From assembly GCA_007128515.1 (NCBI GenBank), contig SKXI01000284.1, positions 1 to 5,245 of the forward strand: DNA of 5,245 nucleotides. The letters run 5' to 3'. The number at the start of each line of letters is the position of its first letter. The first letter of the stretch is position 1. Below, one piece after another: positions 1 through 4,392 of this stretch. A program made the position numbers and the translations under genes. Under the pieces are notes generated by a model, which worked only from the letters and a program-made list of their open reading frames with translations, was not told the origin of the DNA and searched no databases. Origin of the DNA: Halococcaceae archaeon. Its GTDB lineage: Archaea; Halobacteriota; Halobacteria; Halobacteriales; Halalkalicoccaceae.

Positions 1-129
1 AACTCGTCTTTCGAAACCGTGCGAGGTACACGACGAGCGTCGGTCATCACTCGGGTCGATCGTGAGAGGTCACATACCCGTTCACACTGGAACGTTTTTC
101 ACGAGATGAGTCTATATCCAATGCTACCG

Positions 130-149
130 TATATCACAGCTAGGGCTGT
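130..149 (+). promoter_or_regulatory. Candidate promoter of the SDR gene: TATA-like box with overlapping dyad
   Basis: A TATA-like GTATATC lies at 130-136. About 25 nt downstream of it would place transcription start near 158-160 and leave a 5' leader of roughly 20 nt before the ATG at 181. Directly after the box, ACAGC-TAGG-GCTGT (136-149) forms a perfect 5-bp dyad with a 4-nt loop, in a position where a repressor could act. A second small dyad, CCGT-TCAG-ACGG (157-168), lies in the would-be leader. The spacing argument follows haloarchaeal promoters in general. The sites themselves are short and could arise by chance. Confidence 0.3.
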
Positions 150-180
150 AGCCACACCGTTCAGACGGGGAATACACACG

Positions 181-975
181 ATGGCAACCGAATCTCGACT
201 CGAGGGATGCGTTTCGATCGTCACCGGAGCACGCGGGGTGATCGGAAGTGGCATCGCCAGGGAACTCGCAGCGGCCGGGAGCGATGTCGTCATCCAAACC
301 GAGCACGATGCAAACCGGTCTACCGAAGTCACGGACCCGAAGCGGACGCGAGCGCTCGTCGACGAGATAGAGGGGATGGGTCGTGACGCGATGCCGGTCA
401 ACTGTGACGTGGCGAGTGCAGACCAGGTGACGGCGATGGTCGAGGAGACGCTCGAGACGTTCGGTCGCCTGGACGTGCTGGTGAACAACGCGGGGATCGT
501 CAGGGTTTCTCGCGTAGAGGAGATGCCCGAAGCGGAGTGGGACCTCGTCATGGACGTAAACGTCAAGGGGATGTTCCTGTGTTCTCGTGCCGCGATTCCG
601 CATCTGCGAGAGTCCGCCGGCTCGATTATCAACAACGGCTCTATCGCCAGCTTCGGCGGCGCGGCTGGGCTGGCACACTACTGTTCGTCGAAACACGCTG
701 TAATCGGCCTCACGAAGGCTCTGGCGCTAGAACTGGCCGAAGACGACGTGACGGTCAACGCGATCTGCCCCGGGATCGTCGATACGCCGATGTGGTCCGA
801 GGTCCTCGCTCCGGATCCGGAGCAGTACGAAGCGACGATCAGGCAGAAGATCCCGTTGCGCCGTGATCAGACTCCCGAGGACATGGGGCGTCTCGCCGTG
901 TTCCTTGCGACGAACAGGAACGTAACTGGAGAAGCAGTGAAAGTCGATGGGGGCATCACTAGCTCAGCTACGTGA
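181..975 (+). CDS. Short-chain dehydrogenase/reductase (SDR), NAD(P)-dependent
   Basis: This is a classical SDR of 264 residues, the usual length for the family: a soluble cytoplasmic oxidoreductase with a single Rossmann fold. Visible motifs are the nucleotide-binding stretch TGARGVIGSG (15-24), NNAG (102-105), the structural/catalytic Asn in NVKG (127), catalytic Ser154, Tyr167 and Lys171 (YCSSK) 13 residues after the Ser, the PG motif (197-198), and the C-terminal VDGG typical of FabG/glucose-dehydrogenase-like members. The middle Gly of the TGxxxGxG signature is Val20, which is unusual. The frame is open back to a GTG at 19, but the fold begins at LEGCVSIVTGA, so the ATG at 181 fits. The upstream ATGs at 106 and 121 would add a tail unlike any SDR. 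It is transcribed towards hydrolase 1, alone on its strand. The substrate (sugar, alcohol, oxoacyl or steroid-like) cannot be told from sequence. Confidence 0.93.
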   Translation: MATESRLEGCVSIVTGARGVIGSGIARELAAAGSDVVIQTEHDANRSTEVTDPKRTRALVDEIEGMGRDAMPVNCDVASADQVTAMVEETLETFGRLDVLVNNAGIVRVSRVEEMPEAEWDLVMDVNVKGMFLCSRAAIPHLRESAGSIINNGSIASFGGAAGLAHYCSSKHAVIGLTKALALELAEDDVTVNAICPGIVDTPMWSEVLAPDPEQYEATIRQKIPLRRDQTPEDMGRLAVFLATNRNVTGEAVKVDGGITSSAT

Positions 976-986
976 ACACGGTCCGG

Positions 987-1011
987 CCGTTTCGACACGC
1001 TATCGAAACGG
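987..1011 (+). terminator. Hairpin just after the SDR stop codon
   Basis: CCGTTTCGA (987-995) and TCGAAACGG (1003-1011) form a perfect 9-bp stem with a 7-nt loop, starting 11 nt after the SDR stop. No T-run follows, and archaeal termination normally depends on T-rich tracts. It may therefore be a 3'-end stabiliser or processing signal rather than a true terminator. Confidence 0.4.
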
Positions 1012-1318
1012 ATAGAAGGTAGAGAGTCGACCCGCCGATCGGATCGACGTCCACGGGATAGATCGGATCGCACCGCTGCACGCACGCACTGGGTCGGTTA
1101 CGCCAATGCTGACAGCACCACGGTGTTTTCCCGAATCGACGGGACACGTGAATCGAGTCGGAGCGTTCTGCTGACTGCACCCTCCCTATTTCTCCCGCTA
1201 GTTCTGTCGGATCGTGGTTCGTCCTTGGCTCTTGCGTAATCTGACGAAACAAGTATCACATGTTTGATAGTGTCACAAGTTGACGTGCAAGATATAGAGC
1301 GTGTGTTCAGCAACGCGG

Positions 1319-1370
1319 ATTCGATCTTTTACAGCATCTGTGGTATCTACTCGGAAAATTCAGATCGAAT
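1319..1370. repeat. Intergenic inverted repeat / stem-loop downstream of hydrolase 1
   Basis: ATTCGATCT (1319-1327) is the exact reverse complement of AGATCGAAT (1362-1370). The stem can continue with TTT (1328-1330) against AAA (1356-1358) across a 3-nt bulge. A small internal hairpin ACAG-CAT-CTGT (1331-1341) sits in the loop. It lies about 40 nt past the hydrolase 1 stop on that gene's strand, so a transcript-end structure is one reading. An operator or a chance palindrome are others. Confidence 0.35.
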
Positions 1371-1408
1371 AGGCGTCGAAATTACGGAGACCACAGCTTG
1401 TCGCTCCG

Positions 1409-2242
1409 TTACTCCGTTTCACTACTGAAGGAGAGTATTTCGTCGGTGAAGCGGTCAGGAGCGGTGAGATTTACACCGTGTCCATGACCTTCGATGGTAA
1501 CGATAGTGCTGTTTGGGAGCGCGTCGTTGACCGCTTTCGTCCCTTCTTTGAACAACTCGATGCTCTCACCACCCTCTATCAGTAAGGTTGGGGTGGTCAT
1601 CGTTGCGAATCGGGACGCATCGAACTCGTACTCGCCCTCGGCTTGGAACTCGCGGGGCAATTTATCCGCTCCGAACGCTACCTCTTGCCAGGCCGGTGTC
1701 GAGCGGACTGCGTCAAGCGTCTCCGGCGGCAACTCCACGGCCTGAAGGAGGAATACGAACGCCTGCTCGTGCTCAGCGGCGTCGATAAGAGGCTGAATTT
1801 CGGCAAGTGCCTCATCAAACATGCTACGTGTGAGGTCGGCGTCACCGCCGATGGGTTCGTACAGGACGAGTCCACGTAAATCGTCGGTTCGAAGCGCCGC
1901 CTCCAGCGCACAGAGTGCTCCATACGACTGTCCGTAGAGCGTTACCGGTTCGTCAATCGCATCGACGACTGTGACCACATCTTCGACCTCTCGTTCGAGG
2001 TCGTATTCGTCGGCGTCGCCGCTCTCCCCTCGGCCTCGACGATCAATCGCGTACACCGTGCAGTGGTCCGCGAGGGTGGAACGGACCCCGAAAAACTCCC
2101 ACACTGTGTGATCGCCGCCAGCTCCGTGGACGAGCACCAGCGGCGGCCCGCTCCCCGTCCGTTCGAAGGCGATTTCCGTTCCATCCGGAGACGTAACGCG
2201 TTCCATTTCCGTTCCTGTGTCTGATGGTGTTGCTTCTGCCAT
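1409..2242 (-). CDS. Alpha/beta-fold hydrolase (hydrolase 1)
   Basis: Soluble alpha/beta hydrolase of 277 residues, a normal length for the fold, probably an esterase, lactonase or related C-O/C-X bond hydrolase. Visible are the oxyanion-hole strand LVLVHGAGG (H39-G40), DRRGRGES after strand 4, the nucleophile elbow GQSYG with Ser106, and the C-terminal His in EGHGHG (His253 or His255). The usual acid position after strand 7 reads EGGES, with Glu226 the likely acid instead of Asp. The frame also opens at a GTG at 2254, but that GTG lies inside the Shine-Dalgarno sequence AGAGGTGA (2251-2258), which sits 8 nt before the ATG at 2242, so the ATG is taken. It is a clear paralogue of hydrolase 2 directly upstream on the same strand: the DGTEIA and GPPLVLVH blocks are shared and both have Ser106. 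The substrate is unknown. Confidence 0.92.
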   Translation of the reverse strand: MAEATPSDTGTEMERVTSPDGTEIAFERTGSGPPLVLVHGAGGDHTVWEFFGVRSTLADHCTVYAIDRRGRGESGDADEYDLEREVEDVVTVVDAIDEPVTLYGQSYGALCALEAALRTDDLRGLVLYEPIGGDADLTRSMFDEALAEIQPLIDAAEHEQAFVFLLQAVELPPETLDAVRSTPAWQEVAFGADKLPREFQAEGEYEFDASRFATMTTPTLLIEGGESIELFKEGTKAVNDALPNSTIVTIEGHGHGVNLTAPDRFTDEILSFSSETE

Positions 2243-2250
2243 AGGGTGAT

Positions 2251-2258
2251 TCACCTCT
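2251..2258 (-). promoter_or_regulatory. Strong Shine-Dalgarno that decides the hydrolase 1 start
   Basis: On the minus strand AGAGGTGA matches the anti-Shine-Dalgarno end of archaeal 16S rRNA (AGGAGGTGATC sense) almost perfectly. It ends 8 nt before the ATG at 2242. It contains the alternative in-frame GTG (2254), which is therefore part of the ribosome site and not the start. The site lies in the loop region of a possible hairpin formed by CCATAG/CTATGG on either side (2239-2244 and 2264-2269). Confidence 0.7.
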
Positions 2259-2298
2259 TTGAACTATGGAATGGAGTCGCATAGAGTCACCCCGTGCA

Positions 2299-2320
2299 AA
2301 ATCTGCAGGGTATGACCAGG
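2299..2320 (-). promoter_or_regulatory. Promoter motif copy 1, upstream of hydrolase 1
   Basis: On the gene strand this reads GGTCA-TAC-CCTGCA-G-ATTT. The A of GGTCA is 71 nt before the A of the ATG. It is near-identical to the motif upstream of hydrolase 2 at the same 71-nt distance. ATTTT at the gene-proximal edge (about -60 to -56) could be the TATA-like element, which would put transcription start near -33 and leave room for the Shine-Dalgarno. The GGTCA/CCTGCA part would then lie at or just upstream of the BRE position, where archaeal activators bind. The regulator is unknown. Confidence 0.5.
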
Positions 2321-2410
2321 AACATCGCGTACCATGACCGATACGAGCCCTGTATGTAGCACTCACCGGACGAACTTTCTGATTACGGCCAGAACCGACG
2401 TGATCGACTC

Positions 2411-2490
2411 ATACTGTCGGCTGTAAGTCGTTGAAGATTCTCGCCAGTACGGGGTGGTGAGAATCTCCACATAGTTACAGCCGACAGTAT
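2411..2490. repeat. 80-bp palindromic element between the hydrolase genes (MITE-like or gene-end hairpin)
   Basis: The outer 16 bp are perfect inverted repeats: ATACTGTCGGCTGTAA (2411-2426) and its reverse complement (2475-2490). The complementarity continues imperfectly inwards (AGATTCTC, CCA against their complements), so 36-bp arms pair at about 30 of 36 positions around an 8-nt loop (2447-2454). The right end overlaps the TGA stop of hydrolase 2 by one base. TCA stands in direct orientation on both sides (2409-2411 and 2490-2492), as a 3-bp target duplication would. It carries no coding capacity. It could be a miniature inverted-repeat element, or a terminator/processing hairpin insulating hydrolase 2 from the hydrolase 1 promoter. 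Confidence 0.7.
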
Positions 2491-3356
2491 CAGACCTCCG
2501 GGAGTCGCTCACCGAAGAAGTCGATGAGTTCTTCGCTGTAGCCCTCGGGCTCGACCCAGGCGCCCATATGTCCGGCGCCGGCGACCTCCCGTACCTCGGC
2601 GTCTGCGACATGTTCCTCGATGTGGCGCACGCTGGCGGTAAACCAGGGCCACGTCGCGTTCGATTCCGATCCCTGCAGGATCAAGACAGGCACCGTGATC
2701 TGCTGGAGCACCGACGGATCGGTCGGACTGGAAGCATCGGATTCGTCGATTCGTTGGAGCGTTTGAAGTAAGACTGGTACGTACTCCGCGCAGTCTTCGA
2801 GGTAGCCCGTTTCCGACAGTGCAGTCATTTCGTGATCGTTGGCCCACTCCGTCATCCAGTCCCGCGCAGCCTCAACCGATTTGTCCTCCGCGGCTAACCC
2901 GGCCATGCGCTCGACCGCATCGTGAAGGCGGGCCTCGTCCTCCTCGCTGAGCGTCTCGAACGCGAGCGGATCGCAGGCCGCAACAGCGGCGACGGCCTCA
3001 CTGCGTGCTGCAGCCCCGAGTGTTGAGATGGCTCCCCCTGACGCTCCCGCCAGACCCACCGGATCGTCAATGCTCTCGACGAACGCTATGACGTCTTCCT
3101 CGGTGCGCTCGAGGGACTGGTCAGGGTGATCATCGCTCAATCCCCGGCCACGCGTGCTCATCAGGTAACAGGTGAAACGGTCGCTGAGAAACGACAACGC
3201 GGCATCCCAGTCGAGGACGCCGTCGCCGAGGCCGGCGTGGACGAGTACGAGCGGTGGCCCGTGTCCACGGACGTGGCCTGCGATCTCTGTACCGTCGTCC
3301 GAGACGGCTCGGTGAACGTCCAGTTCCTCGGCAGAGTGTGGTGGGGTTTCATCCAT
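2490..3356 (-). CDS. Alpha/beta-fold hydrolase (hydrolase 2), paralogue of hydrolase 1
   Basis: Soluble alpha/beta hydrolase of 288 residues. It shows LVLVHAGLG (H40 and the oxyanion hole), TRGRGLSD after strand 4, the nucleophile elbow GASGG with Ser106, and the C-terminal His in GAGHMG (His263). The position of the catalytic acid reads LQGSES, with Glu231 aligning with Glu226 of hydrolase 1; no Asp is present there. The frame also starts at an ATG at 3374. The ATG at 3356 is preferred because it gives an N-terminus of the same length as hydrolase 1 before DGTEIA and places the shared promoter motif at the same 71-nt distance. No good Shine-Dalgarno is visible for either start. The middle section (about 135-215) is a helical, strongly acidic lid. 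The gene ends in a TGA that abuts the 80-bp palindrome. Function beyond hydrolase is not determinable. Confidence 0.92.
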   Translation of the reverse strand: MDETPPHSAEELDVHRAVSDDGTEIAGHVRGHGPPLVLVHAGLGDGVLDWDAALSFLSDRFTCYLMSTRGRGLSDDHPDQSLERTEEDVIAFVESIDDPVGLAGASGGAISTLGAAARSEAVAAVAACDPLAFETLSEEDEARLHDAVERMAGLAAEDKSVEAARDWMTEWANDHEMTALSETGYLEDCAEYVPVLLQTLQRIDESDASSPTDPSVLQQITVPVLILQGSESNATWPWFTASVRHIEEHVADAEVREVAGAGHMGAWVEPEGYSEELIDFFGERLPEV

Positions 3357-3898
3357 GAGATAGCTCACGTACATCTCTTATGCGAGTCACTCACATTGCG
3401 CTATCTCCTGAAAAATTTGCAGGAGTTGACCGATCTGTAGGGGTTGACCAGGCAGGTTCCGGGAGAAAAAGTCGGTGAGCGATATGCGCACTGTATCTCG
3501 CATACGTCATTGTGATACTAGATAGACACGACTGTTTCACTGTGTTCGGTGAGAGCGTCGTCCTTTTCGAGTGTATCGGAGCGAACTCGCGACTCGACGA
3601 TCGAAGCCCTACTCGGAGAGATCGTTCCAGAAGCGTGTAGATCCTCACCTCCAAACCGAGCGGCCCCGGTGGTCTGTCCGGCTGCGAGGGACGGTCGGGT
3701 ACGACGATCCCTCTCGTACGGAGTGTTGTACCGTTTTATCCGTCGTCGCCCGGCCGGTCGGCGAACGAGCGGTCAGAGACGACACCAGTGCGTATCATAG
3801 GGATCATCGTAGCCACCCAGAGATCTCGGTGGCCGATCGACTGACCCCGTCTGTCGGTCCCGAATTGGGAAATCTATGAACTTCTACGATGATCCCTA
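3357..3898. other. Gene-poor intergenic region between hydrolase 2 and the pilin gene
   Basis: This 542-bp spacer lies between the start of hydrolase 2 and the stop of the pilin gene, both on minus. It holds the tandem promoter motifs (3413-3452), small dyads TATGCG/CGCATA (3483-3488, 3499-3504) and GTACGA/TCGTAC (3699-3704, 3714-3719), and the 103-bp palindromic element (3797-3899). Frames that remain open across 3391-3654 (minus) and 3549-3879 (plus) overlap each other, translate to Arg/Ser-rich sequence without domain features, and lack the acidic bias of haloarchaeal proteins. No gene is called. Confidence 0.6.
3413..3452 (-). promoter_or_regulatory. Promoter motif copies 2 and 3 (tandem) upstream of hydrolase 2
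   Basis: Copy 2 on the gene strand reads GGTCA-ACT-CCTGCA-A-ATTT (3413-3431). Its GGTCA ends 71 nt before the preferred ATG at 3356, as in hydrolase 1. Copy 3 (3431-3452) reads CCTGGTCAACCCCTACAGAT and lies exactly 18 bp further upstream. The plus-strand consensus of the three copies is AAATCTGCAGG then GGTTGACC. The direct-repeat arrangement suggests binding by a dimer or by two molecules of one transcription factor. The AAATTTTT next to copy 2 could be the TATA-like element. Confidence 0.5.
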
Positions 3899-3899
3899 T
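3797..3899. repeat. 103-bp structured palindromic element abutting the pilin stop codon
   Basis: ATAGGGATCATCGTAG (3797-3812) and its exact reverse complement (3884-3899) form 16-bp terminal inverted repeats. TCA flanks the element in direct orientation (3795-3797 and 3899-3901), the right copy being the complement of the pilin TGA stop. The interior is itself foldable: CCACC/GGTGG around GAGATCTC (3813-3832); GATCGAC with GTCGGTC (3835-3841, 3853-3859, one G-U pair); and a weak CCC/GGG hairpin (3859-3869). It encodes no protein. It is either a MITE-like insertion or a branched RNA structure at the 3' end of the pilin transcript. Its repeats differ in sequence from those of the element at 2411-2490. 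Confidence 0.65.
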
Positions 3900-4278
3900 C
3901 AGACCTCGTACTCGGCCAGGACGTGCGAGGTCCCGCTCTCGGAGCCCGTCCAGACGATCCGGACCGTCTCGTCGGTCGGCTCGACCATGAGCGACGTCCC
4001 GACGCGCGATCCGTCCGCGAGGGCGTCCGCGTCGGCGACGCCGTGGACGGTGAGCGTCCCCGCCTCGATCGCTCCGCCGTGGGTGTGGGTGACCGTCAGC
4101 TCGTCGCCCGACGAGGAGAACGAGTAGCTCACCGTCGGTGCCGGCTCCGGCGGCCCGAAGCCGAGCAGCATCGCCCCCGCCACTCCGGCGAGCGTGACCG
4201 TGATCGCGACCAGCAGCACGACCCCCACGACCGGCGAGACGGCGCGTTCCCCCTCTCCCCCCTCACTCCCCAGGTCAT
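3899..4278 (-). CDS. Archaeal type IV pilin N-terminal domain protein, start codon apparently frame-disrupted
   Basis: The body encodes [20 protein letters not shown], the class III signal/transmembrane segment of haloarchaeal pilin-like proteins (Pfam 'archaeal type IV pilin, N-terminal'), then a short beta-rich extracellular domain. Prepilin peptidase would cut between A and V in RAVS. The reading frame is open upstream to a stop at 4328-4330 but contains no ATG, GTG or TTG before SPVVGVV. A GTG at 4228 would delete the cleavage site. An ATG at 4278, with TATA-like TATTT 24-28 nt upstream (leaderless spacing), lies one base out of frame. Adding one G to the G6 (4257-4262) or G5 (4249-4253) tract gives an N-terminus [17 protein letters not shown] and a 126-residue protein. 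So this is a sequencing slip, a slippage-controlled gene, or a recent pseudogene. It is divergent from the permease gene. The function is surface or secreted, otherwise unknown. Confidence 0.8.
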
Positions 4279-4300
4279 ACCCGAACGGAATGGGGAGACG

Positions 4301-4307
4301 GAAATAG
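4301..4307 (-). promoter_or_regulatory. TATA-like box of the pilin gene
   Basis: On the minus strand CCTATTTC places TATTT 24-28 nt upstream of the ATG at 4278, the spacing expected for a leaderless haloarchaeal transcript. It is the main argument that this ATG, although out of frame with the body, is the intended start. Confidence 0.4.
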
Positions 4308-4335
4308 GTATGATGCGCCGGAAGTCGTTAGTCGG

Positions 4336-4368
4336 CCGGTAAGCGACCGGGTAGTTGAGCGGATACTT
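4336..4368 (+). promoter_or_regulatory. Promoter region of the permease, with a small dyad
   Basis: GATACTT at 4362-4368 lies 25-31 nt before the ATG at 4393, the spacing of a TATA box for a leaderless message. Upstream of it CCGGT-AAGCG-ACCGG (4336-4350) is a perfect 5-bp dyad with a 5-nt spacer, in the middle of the 114-bp divergent region shared with the pilin gene. It could serve as an operator for either gene. Short, so chance is possible. Confidence 0.3.
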
Positions 4369-4392
4369 CCGTACCGGGTCCCTAAGCGGCGT

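Larger units (their letters stand above)
976..1408. other. Convergent intergenic region without a convincing gene
   Basis: This 433-bp spacer separates the convergent SDR and hydrolase 1 genes. It is AT-richer than its surroundings: the line 1261-1320 counts to 45% G+C. Reading frames here give short, low-complexity translations with no recognisable domain. It holds the post-SDR hairpin (987-1011), a direct repeat GATCGGATCG (1037-1046 and 1061-1070), an imperfect 16-bp dyad with TATCA/TGATA ends (1254-1269), a stem-loop (1319-1370), and a 6-bp inverted repeat ACGGAG/CTCCGT (1384-1389, 1404-1409) touching the hydrolase 1 stop codon. A small frame beginning GTG at 1270 and ending 1428 is not supported well enough to call. 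Confidence 0.6.

Noticed and set aside
19..180. N-terminal extension of the SDR from GTG 19 or ATG 106/121
   Set aside because: The extension is basic, non-conserved in character and precedes a complete SDR fold that starts just after the ATG at 181. No signal peptide is visible.
99..696. Minus-strand long open frames opposite the SDR gene
   Set aside because: They are antisense shadows of a GC-rich coding sequence. The SDR frame carries all family motifs.
968..1313. Minus-strand open frames in the convergent spacer
   Set aside because: They overlap each other, are Arg/Ser-rich without acidic bias and show no motif. Treated as non-coding.
1270..1428. Small plus-strand frame of 52 residues starting GTG
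   Set aside because: It overlaps the hydrolase 1 3' end, contains the 1319-1370 stem-loop, has no ribosome site and no recognisable domain. It could be a remnant, but it is not supported.
3394..3408. AGGAG followed 8 nt later by ATGTGA on the minus strand, a start-stop minimal upstream frame before hydrolase 2
   Set aside because: It looks like a leader start-stop element, but a single occurrence of such short words is expected by chance and no leader transcript is known to include it.
3391..3879. Open frames on both strands between hydrolase 2 and pilin
   Set aside because: They overlap on opposite strands, run into the structured palindrome, and the translations lack haloarchaeal composition or any domain.
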